The translations under genes were made by a program, and so were the position numbers. Below, one piece after another: positions 1-9,870 of a stretch of 64,000 nt of DNA. Numbering within the stretch: the first letter of the stretch is position 1; each line of letters begins with the position of its first letter. The notes beneath the pieces are model-generated. The model worked only from the letters and a program-made list of their open reading frames with translations, did not search any database and was not told the DNA's origin. The stretch comes from Fomitopsis serialis (lineage: Eukaryota > Basidiomycota > Agaricomycetes > Polyporales > Fomitopsidaceae): assembly GCF_022376445.1 (NCBI RefSeq), contig NW_025955065.1, positions 62,001 to 126,000 of the forward strand. Reading direction: 5' to 3'.

Positions 1-2440
1 CCCTAGGCGGCGATGACGACCAGCCGACCTCTCTTCCCGGTGGACCTCTAGGCATTCCCCGGCTTGTCTCCTACTATTCGACCACTCGAGCGCGGTCTGG
101 CAGACTCCTACGCGGCCCAGTCGTCCACCGTCGCAGAGAATGCGCGTGAGTTGGACTTGTCAAATGTCGTCGTGGTGGCACTGACATATGTTCGATCTCG
201 CCGATTAGACAGCGTTCCTGCTCCTGCGGTCTCTGGAGATGCTATTTTTGCTTAGGTCTCGCCTCACTTGTCTCCTGGAGCAGCGTCCGTGGTACTCGCA
301 AGTCGAACCGTCGTCCGAGGTCGACTTCTCCCCTGCTATGACGATCAACGCACGGTACGCTGTCATGGCTGTTCAAGTCTTTCCTGGAACCACCGCATCG
401 GCGTCTCTGTCGAATTGTGGATGTTCTCTACTCCGGACATCGGGCGCGCCACGAGGGCTTCTGTAGAGCCTGCAAGAAATGCACTAGAGTTGTGGTGCAC
501 CTCGGCATGGGGCCTCGAGACGCGTAGCCTGCATTAGTACAGTGCGTCCATTTTGATCTGCTCTACGCACAATTCACTGATGCGTCTTTTCAATAGATCT
601 TTGTGATCTCGCTCACATGGGTCCCGGGTCAAGTGGGTAGCGGTTGTTCATTCACAGACTGGCCGTCAGCCTGACCCTCATAAGGCTCGGTTACGCTCCA
701 GGTACCACGCGCACATCGGCATCCCTGTTCTCTGATCATCAAACAGAACCCAAACCTCGCACTCGGCTCTTCCCCCACAGCCCGCCTTCTAAGACAGCCT
801 CTCGCCATCACCGACGTGCCACGCGCTGGTCCACTTATCAGCGCCGCGGTGGCCGTAAGGGATGTCCGCCTGTTCCTTCAAGCGGACCTCCCACCATACT
901 TACCTTCAATCGTCAAGGAGGTGGCTTTCGTTCCATTGACGCCTCCGATTCGACGCTTACATCACTCCACTAGACCGTGTCCACGACGACGACAATCTAT
1001 GTCAACTGCCTCTTGCCCCGCGGGCAACTGCATGGCCTGTGGAAGCGTCAAACGCTGCGTCCGCCGCCATACTTAGCTCTGTACGCTTCGGGTCGACACC
1101 ACCGAGGATGTCGCCTACACCCGGGACGGCTCACGGTCCTCAAGGAGGAGCCGGGATGTTGCTGCTACGTACCGTTCTAATGCTCCATTTTCTGTGTGTG
1201 GCGGTCCTCGATAGTGGACTCGGAGACCGTTTTGAATAGCGAAGTTCATTCCGCAGTCGGATAGCAGGACGATCGGACCTCACCACGCAGAGTAGTGGTT
1301 CTCGCGCATTGTGGACGTGTTGCGCAGACCGGCTTCTGGCTGTTTTGTACCGCATTCAGTCTGGTAGTGGCAATCTCAACGTTTGAAATTTGAACCCCCC
1401 GTATATACCAGGGTGTATGATGTGAATCTTCCTATTGGAGACAAGAAGGCGAGATAAAAGGAACTTACTTACTTGGGAGACTGGGGAGCTATCTCATCGT
1501 TCGCAACAACTCCAGTTGGAGATCCATAGGCCCGTGCCACTGGCTCACGGTAGTACATACATCGGAACTGCAAGGAGTACGCAGGTATGACTGAGGTATG
1601 ATGACAAACCAGGCAACGGTTTTCAGAGTGACGCACGCGATTGCCGCTTTACCTGCACCTGATTTACTGTCGTGGTTGCGCGCGAGGGTATGTATACACA
1701 ATCGCATCGGTACGTAGCATATCAAGTCCGTTCCCGTCGCTGACCCTCAGTTTCGAGAGATAAACCCGTAGTCGTCTGCTATCGCGATCGTATTGGGCCT
1801 GAACTTGAATGGAACAGTTGAGTTGGTCATCGCCAAGTTCAGCGCACTTGTCAGAGTCCAGGCCTTCTCTAAGTTCTGCACATGAATGATAAATGAGCGT
1901 ATATGCATCTTCGCGAGGGAGGAAACAGTCGGACTGAACCAACAGTCACTCGTATTGATGTACGAATGCCGAGCAACATTCATCTGACTGAGGGCGTCAG
2001 CGACCCAGGGAAGAACACCTGTTGCCGCAACGCGAGTGGAACCATGCCGATGGCAAACCCGGACTCGCCCAAGCCAGGTGCGCGCAGCTTGACTGGACAG
2101 ACCCTAAAGTATTGCAATGATATCCTGCGAATAGCTGTCGGCAAGTGCACCAATCTGAGGCTAGAGACGAGCCTCACCAAAAACAATATCACAGTCTTGA
2201 TCAACATTATCTCCCCTTCGTACAGCTACGGATCTTGTCTTTGGCGCAATCGCTCTCTCTTTCTTGGCGACGTATCCATCTGACCCTTGTAAGCAGTCAT
2301 ACGGACACGATGGCATGACGCCTCAGAGACCGGGGCGATGCGTACCATGGCGCATCGTTCACCTGCCCGTTATTCCACCGGACCAGCGGTCGAGAGACAA
2401 CATACTTACGCAGCTCGAGGCTCTGTAAGAATCTGTCCTA
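1..2440. other. No identifiable gene; relic-like sequence
   Basis: I find no gene I can name here. Two overlapping + frames in 240-540 carry cysteine pairs (a CHGC and a CRAC cluster) that could be a broken zinc-binding segment, but no single frame holds both. On the - strand 1664-2207 has two modest open stretches separated by a plausible branch site and CAG acceptor near 1877, without a recognisable domain. The stretch around 1380-1460 is AT-richer and contains TATATA. Treated as unassigned, probably decayed, sequence. Confidence 0.4.
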
Positions 2441-2801
2441 CCGAGCCATTGTATTTATTCGAGTGGCGCTGCGTTGTTCCATGGCCGTGAAAGAACCGCG
2501 ATAGGCCTCAGGGCCTGTGACGGTCCTCGTAAAATCTAGGGGAGTGTGATACCAGTGTCGTCCGTCAAAGAAGATACGTCGAGATGTTGCTAGTCCATGA
2601 GCGGCTCTTGAGGAACTGGGGCCGTTCCATATATAGCGTAGTCCGTCCGTCCAAGTGCGTCGTGGTTCGATGAAAGAGCGCCACAAGTCGCTAGGAGAGG
2701 GCTGCGAGTCGGTGGCAGACGAGTGCAGCGAGCGCTGGCCGAACTTGGGCGGTCACCGGTCAGTGGAGGTACTTAATGCTACACACAGGCGTCAGTCACA
2801 T
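2441..2801. other. No gene seen
   Basis: Short frames on both strands only. The expected downstream part of the PEP carboxykinase gene is not present, so the relic ends abruptly at about 2802. Confidence 0.4.
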
Positions 2802-3154
2802 TCAACGGGACGGGAAGACGACGCGCACCATGACGGAGAAGACACCCTTCTTCATCTCACCTGCATCCTCGATGCCGAGGATGACCACCTCGATACGCTT
2901 GAAGTTGACCTCAACAGACGTGGTGCTGCTCACGCCCTCCGTGAAACGGTACGCCGGGAGCTGGCCCGCGTTGTATTCCGGCTCGCCGAAATCCTTCAGT
3001 TCTTCCTCCGTCGGGCGGATGAGCATGTTGTTCTGCTAGGTGTGACGTCAGCGCCCGACGCAGCGATACGAAACAAAAAACCGACTTGCCATGAAGAGGG
3101 CGTGATAAGCCCGCGCGCAGATGACGCGGATTGGATGCGGTACTTCGGATCCCA
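2802..3154 (-). pseudogene. ATP-type phosphoenolpyruvate carboxykinase fragment (decayed)
   Basis: The - strand encodes an internal piece of ATP-dependent PEP carboxykinase, the gluconeogenic enzyme converting oxaloacetate to PEP. Segment 3090-3154 gives WDPKYRIQ followed, after an apparent one-base deletion, by RVICARAYHALFM. Segment 2802-3032 gives [18 protein letters not shown], then [11 protein letters not shown] and [18 protein letters not shown]. The two are joined by a 57-nt intron (3033-3089) with a GC donor (GCAAGT) and a CTAGCAG acceptor. The reading then diverges and stops where the family continues into its nucleotide-binding region, which is absent. No upstream catalytic exons were found. 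Frameshift, missing N-terminus and missing C-terminus mark it as a relic. The family call is firm from these conserved strings; how it arrived is unknown. Confidence 0.85.
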
Positions 3155-3189
3155 CTATATGTGAGAAGGAACAATGGATCAGCTGCACT

Positions 3190-3545
3190 GATTCGCACTC
3201 GGCGACGACGACGCTCGCCATATTGATCGCTTGGTCGAGCGAGCCCAGGGTGCCGTTTCGGTGCGAGTGGCGGCCGGCCAACCTAGGCGTGGACGTCGTG
3301 TCGTCCTGCACCTCGATGCTTGTCAAGGAGGCGGACACCGTTTGGGCAGCATACGATTTGACGAAGAACCTGCGGACCATAAGGCGATAGCGCGTGTCCC
3401 GGTACGCGGCGGGCCTCGCTGCAGTTCAGAGCGCAGACGTGATAGCTCATCAGCCTCGGTGCACTCACAGGCAAAGACCGCTCAGTACTCAGTGCTCACC
3501 GTACTGCCCAGCGCGGGTCGGTCCTGGCTACGCGTCGGAGCGTCG
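3190..3545. repeat. Dispersed flank repeat, copy A
   Basis: This block recurs in inverted orientation at about 21230-21600 and 46380-46700 (shared words include GCATCGAGG, GGGCTCGCTCGACC and a clustered GACGACACGACGTCC-like stretch). It abuts the PEP carboxykinase relic. Short open frames exist on both strands in all copies, but none is conserved throughout, so I call it non-coding repeat or relic. Confidence 0.5.
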
Positions 3546-3699
3546 GTAACCGAGTGATAGCAGCCGCCTCGTCCACCTTGCCAACAGGACTCGATCGCGG
3601 TCTTCAAGACGTCCGTCGGTCCGCGTTACGCTACGGGACAAACCGGGAGGAGCAGCAGCCGGTGAAGAACACTTGTAATGTCTACATAAGTAGGGCCTA

Positions 3700-4075
3700 G
3701 ACCTCAGTGACAATGACTGGAAGGTTCTGTCGATGTATTTTCAACCCCATTGCACATTATATCAGGAATCTGTTGGATAAAAAAGATAGTTATCGCAAAC
3801 CTGAATGAGTTGAAAGGGGACATGGTCGAAGAAGGAGCCCGCCTCGTTGCCGACGAGCGAGTGTTGGCCAGACAAGGAGTCGGAGTCGAGACCCTTGTCC
3901 TCGATGAAACAGACGTAGCTGTAGAACCGAGGGACGATGGACTACGAAGTTCCGAGTAGAGGCGTACAGAAGAATGTCGGTGTGGTGTTGTTGCCGTGGG
4001 GGTGGAGAGACGAGCGGGTGGAGAGATGGGGTGTGGTGTTGCGTAACGTACCAGGATGCGTCCGTCCACTGCGTG
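3700..4075 (-). pseudogene. Decayed unidentified coding segment, copy 1
   Basis: On the - strand one frame reads HGNNTTPTFFCTPLL, then a stop, then PRFYSYVCFIEDKGLDSDS and a further open stretch. A related - strand reading (HGNN, FF, KGLGS, with one stop) occurs at about 21840-22150. The shared HGNN..P.FF and KGL.S patterns suggest a common ancestral protein that I do not recognise. In-frame stops in both copies indicate pseudogenes. Confidence 0.3.
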
Positions 4076-4559
4076 CGGCGATTGGCGCTCTCCTACGGAA
4101 AAGGTGCTCGCTTAGTTTCCGCGTCGAGGATCCCCGCCTTCAGAGCGACCCCGTTCTTGCCGGCGGTACCCTCGGTGGTATGTCGAACGCTCACTGTGCT
4201 ACCAGCGTGACGTCGTCTTCCTCGTAGGCTCTAGCAAAGGAGCCCCCATCGGCCTGCTAATGTCATGATTGATAAGATGGAATGTATAGAGTAAATCACA
4301 TACGTACGATGCTGTCCGACAGACTTGTGACAGACTGGCTGACCGTATATATGCGTCTACGAAAGTCGATGACAGGCCGTTCAGAGGTCACGGTCAAGCT
4401 TGCGACGGCACTTGCAAAATGTACCAGTGACTTGTGATATAGCTATATGATCACAGCGCAAGAAGGGTGAGAAAGGCGACTCGCGCTATTGTGTGTTGCT
4501 CCACTCACCAAGGCCCAGCCCTCCTCGTCCGATCCCGAACGCCCCTGCGTTTCCTGCTG

Positions 4560-5070
4560 GCCTACTCAGCGACCACCTCCCCTACATTCCGACATCCCAA
4601 CACGACCGTGGGTACACAACACGCGATGATCTTGGCACTCTCCGTGCGTGATTTGAGGGGTGTACTGCGGAGTAGCGATGAGTTAGCGACGAGTAGTCGA
4701 GGACAGCGCAAACGCGCACAACGGACGACTGGTAAAGATGTGATCTTAGGCGCTTCGCGGATGCTAATGTTTAACTGCAGCATCTGTCGCTTCATCGAGT
4801 TCCAGCAGTCGTGTTGACTGGAAGAGACCGTCGCATATTTCAAACATGGCGCAGCAGATCGTCAGCTCTGTCGAGACTCGAGAATACAGGTCGTGGCCGG
4901 AAGCAGGGTCGAAGCGCGTGTGGGACGAGCCAATTCGCGATCACGAGCGCTCCTGTCAGACCATGAACCGGCGGGCTGGGTGGTCGACACCCTCGCAATC
5001 GGAGCAGCCTATCTGACGCATCTAGTAACCAGTCCCACGCTCGCAACAAATCCGCACATCACTCGAGTAG
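4560..5070. repeat. Dispersed flank repeat with GATG-box module
   Basis: Collinear with about 35100-35500 and partly with 22900-23050: CATTCCGACAT, GTAGTCGAGGA, the module GGTAAAGATGTGATCTT followed by GGCGCTTCGCGGATGCTA, GTCGCATAT and CGTCAGCTCTGTCGAGA occur in the same order. No protein frame is maintained across the copies. Confidence 0.6.
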
Positions 5071-5184
5071 GTCAAGGAGCCCGAGCTCCCGGGCGGCCGG
5101 CCTCTGGATCCACCGTGTCACAGAGACTCAGGCTCGAATCCGACCTTGCCTTGCTTGGCAGCCGAAGAGAGGATTGTTGCATTT

Positions 5185-5480
5185 GACGTGAGTGGCGCGC
5201 GACACAGTACTTGCCGATTCCCCACTCACGTCCGCATCCCTCAGCGAGCATTTGAACAGCCAGACTTCGTATGTGGGATACTGGCGAGATTGGCGAAGGT
5301 GCTGTGGGCCAACGAATCGCATTATTCAGGTACTTTCTACGCACCAGGGCTCCAGTACTTGGCGCATAGTCCGATGAGCCCGGAAGTGCTCGCCAGTTGG
5401 CAACTTGAACGGACGTCCAACACCATGGAAGGACGGTACCGCATTGCGTCGAACCAGCGTTGGAGCCCATTCAGCTGTCT
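5185..5480. repeat. DUF6535-upstream-type repeat fragment with hairpin
   Basis: Related to the sequence upstream of the DUF6535 genes at 23490-23760, 54215-54420 and 62420-62670. It begins with a perfect 11-bp inverted repeat, GACGTGAGTGG at 5185-5195 and CCACTCACGTC at 5222-5232, followed by GGTACTTTCTACGC and a degenerate tail. No DUF6535 gene follows, so this is an orphan piece of the duplicated flank. Confidence 0.6.
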
Positions 5481-5639
5481 CATGGATGACCATGGTACAG
5501 CCGACGTGCAGTCTCGTGGAATGGGATGGGATGGGCCGACCTCGGCCGACCAAAACCGTCTCATGGAAGGTGATTGAGTCGGCCGAGCACAAGGCGGGCA
5601 AGGCGGAACAAGGCGGGCAAGGCGGTGCGTGGGATGATT

Positions 5640-6050
5640 GGCTGAACCAGACATTCTCGCCCAGCCAACCATTCTGTCTCACCCAAGATGATGCGCTATC
5701 CAACTCTCGGCTGGAGAAAATCTGTAACTGATCACCGTCTTGATTCAGCCGACCGTCTTGTCTCGCCCAAGACGATGCATCATCCGACTCTCGGCTGGAA
5801 AAGCTTTGCAGCCGACCACCGTCTTGATTCAGCCGACCTTCTTGTCTTGCCCAAGACAATGCACTATCCGACTCTCGGCTGGAGAAAATCTGTAGCCGAC
5901 CACCGTCTTGATTCAGCCGACCATCTTGTCTCGCCCAAGACGATGCACTATCCGACCGTCGGTTGGAGAAGGCTTGCAGCCGACCACTGTCTGGATTCAG
6001 CCGACCGTCTTGTCTCACCCAAGACAATGCATGAGCCGAGCATCAGCTGA
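5640..6050. repeat. 84-bp minisatellite, about 4.5 units
   Basis: Units of 84 bp start near CGTCTTGATTCAGCCGACC and contain CTTGTCTCGCCCAAGACGAT and GACTCTCGGCTGGA. Because 84 is a multiple of three, both strands stay open: the + frame (5688-6050) shows a 28-residue repeat with TLGWRKSV and DHRLDSADRLV, and the - frame shows SWARQDGRLNQDG. Preceded by a short GGCGGGCAAGGCGGAACAAG duplication at 5593-5625. I regard it as a minisatellite, not a gene. Confidence 0.9.
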
Positions 6051-6090
6051 GGTATCCTTCCTGGCCGATATCCATCTTGACTCAGCCGAC

Positions 6091-6165
6091 CGTCTTGGAC
6101 CTTCTTGACCTTCTTGACCTTCTTGACCTTCTTGACCTTCTTACTCACTAAGACCTTCTTGACCC
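6091..6165. repeat. 9-bp tandem repeat (ACCTTCTTG)n
   Basis: At least five contiguous ACCTTCTTG units at about 6098-6140, then two degenerate units. It directly follows the 84-bp array and shares its CTTGAC and CGTCTTG words. Confidence 0.9.
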
Positions 6166-6309
6166 AAGGTAACTCATGGTTGGCTCATCTTGGTCAATAC
6201 CAACATGTTAATGAGGTATCTAGGTGGGCAAACACCAATGAGGTTTCAACGTGGAAAGTGTCAAGGAGGATATCAAGATGGCGAGCATATTGAAGAAGCC
6301 TTCTCGGAG

Positions 6310-6535
6310 GTGTCAAGACGGACAAGTGAAGACGGACAAATTAAAACGGACAAGTTAAGACGGGCAAATTAAGGCGGACAGGTTAAGACAGACAAGTTAA
6401 GACGGACAAGTTAAGACGGACAAGTTAAGGCGGACAAGTTAAGGCGGACAAGTTAAGACGGACAAGGTAAGACGGACATTGTCAAGATGGACATCTCAAG
6501 ACGGACATCTCAAGACGGAGAGCTCCTTGGAGGTA
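6310..6535. repeat. 14-bp tandem repeat (GACGGACAAGTTAA)n
   Basis: About twelve units of GACGGACAAGTTAA with A/G variants at the AAGACGG/AAGGCGG position, decaying at the right into GACGGACATCTCAA units. Strong purine bias on the + strand. Confidence 0.9.
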
Positions 6536-6599
6536 TCAAGGCGGACTGGTCAAGAAGCCTCCTTGACACTCACCATCTCGAATCGTGATAACCTCCTTG

Positions 6600-7740
6600 A
6601 CATTGACAAGGCAGCAAGTACACATCTTGTTTCTTGACTTGACTTGAATGGTATGTACGTGCAAAACTGTATGCTGTTTGCTCATTGGTTTGGGGCCAAT
6701 GGTCTGGATGTATTATTGAACATGTCCGATATAAGTTTGTACCGTGACTGTGTCTACTATAGACAGTCATTACGGTGTTGAGGTGCAATACACCATGTAG
6801 TAACTGTATATCAGCAAATAGAGATACAATGGTAAGACACTGAGGTATTCCTTGTTCTGTTAGAGTGATTCCTGAATGGCTCGCAGCAATTGACAATGAT
6901 GATACTTCGCTGATCTACTGAATTTGCTGTGGAACTACATGTAGTAGATTAGGCAAGCCACTCACGTAGGCCATTAGCCTCATTGTTGTATATGTAAAGA
7001 GCACTTTGGCTTTGTGTAATCTCAGCTCATATGGGAAGAGGATCTCAGGATATGTTTCAAAAATGATATGTTGTTTGGAGATATTGAGAGGCATGTGGAT
7101 TAAATCTCAGCTTCTGCAAGACAATTGTTTCAATCAAGTACATACAGAAGTTGTATTCATGCTGTGTCTATGGTACATGTTGCTGCTGGCAATTCCACGA
7201 AGCAATCTGGCAATGTTATAGCTTGAGATAGCTAAGAAGGTTATACATGGAGAGCATGTCTTTGACAAATGCATCCCACGGTTCGATTCTCACAGCATTT
7301 CATACAAGCCATGTACTACACATAGTCATGCTTGGTACAAAGTCTCATAGCATATGGTGGCACAGAGGTGAAGTTATAAAGAGAATGAGACCATCCCGGG
7401 TGACTCGGGGACATGGCCGAGGCAATGTCCGAGGGCAAAACACTGGAGTGTTCACGCATTTAGTGGGTGCTCTGACCACTATCGAGTTTGTGTACATATC
7501 TTCTAGTTGTCCACTCCTTTGTACTTCTATATTATTGAATGCTAATAGAGGTTGCACTGAACACATGATCATGATATCGCATCTATATCAAGCGCAACTG
7601 CAGTACACTTATGAAGAGTGTATGTGCATGTTGGACCAACTGACAATGAATTTCATTGCTCAAAGCGAACCACCACATCCATACAGTGACAGAGTATGAA
7701 TATGGCAGTGTTGGCCATAGGCAAGCAAGACTGAAACTAT
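6600..7740. other. AT-richer island with tRNA-like promoter motif
   Basis: Base composition shifts visibly from the GC-rich surroundings to AT-richer DNA for about 1.1 kb, then returns. Small open frames exist on both strands (for example + 7247-7699, - 6570-6896) but none resembles a known protein or shows splice structure. It sits between two AAGACGG-type minisatellites and may be an insertion. I cannot define termini. Confidence 0.4.
7229..7289 (+). promoter_or_regulatory. Pol III-like A box and B box (tRNA-like, SINE candidate)
   Basis: TAGCTAAGAAGG at 7229-7240 resembles a tRNA A box, and GGTTCGATTC at 7280-7289 is a good B box. The 51-bp separation is in the range of tRNA genes. A cloverleaf does not fold: the D and anticodon stems are poor. 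This could be the head of a tRNA-derived SINE or a chance match. Confidence 0.3.
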
Positions 7741-7786
7741 AGCGTGAGCAACAGTGTCCAATCAGGAGACCTGGTACATGGGACAG

Positions 7787-7885
7787 CATGCGAGCAAGAC
7801 AGCAAGTGTACAAGATGGTGGGTATGCAAGACGGCGGGTATGTAAGACGGCGGGTGTGCAAGACGGCAGGTATGCAAGACGGTGA
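7787..7885. repeat. 16-bp tandem repeat (AAGACGGCGGGTATGC)n
   Basis: Five to six units of GCAAGACGGCGGGTAT with single-base variants. The same AAGACGG core recurs at 9330-9535, so the two arrays bracket the GC-rich block. Confidence 0.85.
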
Positions 7886-7949
7886 ATGTGCCGAGAAACT
7901 AGGTGAGACATGCCACATCTGCGATGAGCGTACCCGTATCCACAGGTGG

Positions 7950-9200
7950 TGCTACCTGTACCCGGGTTCACCGCTGGTGGTGGCAGTGAACCGCGGGTTG
8001 GCGTACCTTGGTGGTCCCTGCGCAGGCTTGGGCTCGCTGCCCGCACCCGCCGTCCTCGCCATCCTCCTCGCCCGCTTGGGCTTGCTCGTCCCCGCTTCTC
8101 ACGCGCCATCCGCACGCCCTCCCGCCTGCTCGCCGCTGTGTCCGCACCCATGGCGCGCTCGTCGGCTGCGTTTGCACGCGGGGCACTGGCCCTGTGGACT
8201 CGTGGTCGACGTGTTCCGCATGCCCCGGCCCTGCCCATCGTCGTTCTCCCGTCCTGAGCTCGTGCGCGCGCTCCGTTTGTCGGCCGTGCTTGTGTGCTGG
8301 GCCTTCGCCCAATGCACTCGCCATCAGCATGTCTGCCGTCGGCTGCCTGCTGGCCCGCACGCTGGTCTGTCCGCTTTCCTGCTCGCCCGCTTTCCCGCCT
8401 GCCCGCTTTCCCGCCTGCTCGCTCTCCCACCTGTCCACTCACCTGCATGCTCCGTCCGCCTGCTTGCCCCTGCACCCGTGGACCCGCCCGCCTTCCAGCG
8501 TGTCCGCTCACCCGCCTGGCTGCTCCGAGTCGCCGTCTTGCCCATCTACTTGCCCGTCCCCCTGCCCACCTGCCCACCCGCTGACCCACCCGCTGACGCG
8601 CCCGCTTTGCGCATGTTCGTTCGCCGTGTTCGCGTGCTGGGTAGTTGCCCAGCGCGCGCATGGTCGGCGTACGCTCCCGCCCGCCCGCTCGTCCGCCCGC
8701 CGCCGTTCATCGGCCATGTCTGTGCACGGGGCATTGGCCCTGGGTACACGTGGTCGTCGTGCGCGTCGTGCTGCGTCGCCGCCGCTTCCTGTGCCTGCGG
8801 TCAGTGAGTTCACTCGCGTGTGTTTGCACTCACGCGTGGCGGGCAATGCCCCTTGCCCGTCGTGCCCGTCGTGCGACACATCGCCGCGTCGCATATCCGC
8901 CTTTTTGCTCACCCGCCTCACCGCTCGTCCGCCCCCACCCCGCTCGCGTTCGCGCTGTCTGGGAGGCTGTCCTTGTACGTTGCCGTAACCTGTGCGCACC
9001 GACCTCTCGCCCTCCTCCTGGTTCGTCGCTGCTCCCGCGCGCGCGGTGTACTTGTTGACCGTGCTTGCATCCGGCGCAGTTGCCCTATGTGCACTGTCCT
9101 CGCACGGTGTCGCCCTGAAACCGTGTGTGGGGGTACTCACCTGCTCGCGTTGCCCGCATCGCCGCCGTCTTAACGCCCTCATGGCGCTTTCGTGCGCCCT
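7950..9200. repeat. GC-rich, pyrimidine-skewed degenerate repeat block
   Basis: Dense CCCGCCTG, CCCGCTTTCC and GTGCTGGGC words with strong C/T skew on the + strand. Larger units recur: GCGCGCTCGTCGGC-like, GGGGCACTGGCCCTG and CGTGGTCGACGTG at 8150-8215 correspond to CGGGGCATTGGCCCTG and CGTGGTCGTCGTG at 8710-8765. Several frames on both strands stay open for 300-420 codons only because stops are rare in this composition, and their products are Pro/Arg/Ala low complexity. Not annotated as genes. Confidence 0.7.
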
Positions 9201-9329
9201 TGTGGCGCTGCTGGTGGCACTCCAGACAGACGGTAGGCTGGCGAGATGGCAGGTGAGCAAGGCGGCAGGTGGGCGAGACTGTGGGAAAATAGGATGACTG
9301 GCAGGCAAAATGGGATGCACGCGAGAGGG

Positions 9330-9535
9330 TGGTCGGGTGAGACGGTGGACAAACAGGACGTGCAAGACGGTGGACAAGCAGGATGGCGGGTGAGTAAGAC
9401 GGCGGGTGTGTGAGACGGCAGGTGAGACGGTAGTAGATGGGCAAGACGGTGTGCGGGCAAGACGGTGTGTGGGCAAGACGGTGTGTGGGCAAGACGGTGT
9501 GTGGGCAAGACGGTGTGCGGGCAAGACGGCGAGCG
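9330..9535. repeat. 16-bp tandem repeat (GGGCAAGACGGTGTGT)n
   Basis: Six well-preserved units at about 9438-9535 preceded by degenerate GACGGTGGACAAGCAGGA units from 9340. Confidence 0.9.
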
Positions 9536-9774
9536 ACGCGGTGGACAGGCGACCTGGTGAATCAGAGGGCAATGTGGTGCCTGAGAGTGAGATCTTGAGA
9601 GCTGACGCGTTGAAACATTGAAGTTTCCGAGTGAACGCGTCTGAACGCGTGCTCGATTGTGACGCGCCGCGCTGCAGTGCGTCACGATCGCACTGCGATC
9701 CGACACTTTGAGCATACATTTCTGCAGAGCCCAGCCGACTGTTGTACCAGCACGACATCGCGGACGCATCACGG

Positions 9775-9870
9775 CCAGGCATTCACCAGCAAGACGACGC
9801 TTTGACCGCGCCAGCCGACGCTTTGACCGCGCCAGCCGACACTTTGAGCACGCAAGAAGAGCCCAGCCGA
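9775..9870. repeat. 21-bp tandem repeat (GACGCTTTGACCGCGCCAGCC)n
   Basis: Three units ending in CAGCCGAC. The same AGCCGAC heptamer is part of the 84-bp array at 5.7-6.0 kb and recurs at 9728, 9868 and 9980, tying this patch to the minisatellite mosaic. Confidence 0.8.

Noticed and set aside
268..537. Cysteine-cluster protein associated with KDZ transposases
   Set aside because: Only two Cys pairs in different frames; not enough pattern to name the family.
5326..6027. 233-codon - strand frame with 28-residue repeats
   Set aside because: Explained by the 84-bp minisatellite whose period is divisible by three; the non-repeat part has no recognisable protein.
6310..6535. CRISPR-like array
   Set aside because: Units are contiguous with no unique spacers; a eukaryotic minisatellite.
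7222..7300. Complete tRNA gene
   Set aside because: Only the A and B boxes fit; acceptor, D and anticodon stems do not form.
7788..9782. Open frames of 299-424 codons on both strands (7788-8807 +, 8008-8988 +, 7762-8661 -, 8508-9782 -)
   Set aside because: They overlap in a GC-rich, pyrimidine-skewed repeat with few stop codons and encode Pro/Arg/Ala/Cys low complexity with no domain or splice pattern.
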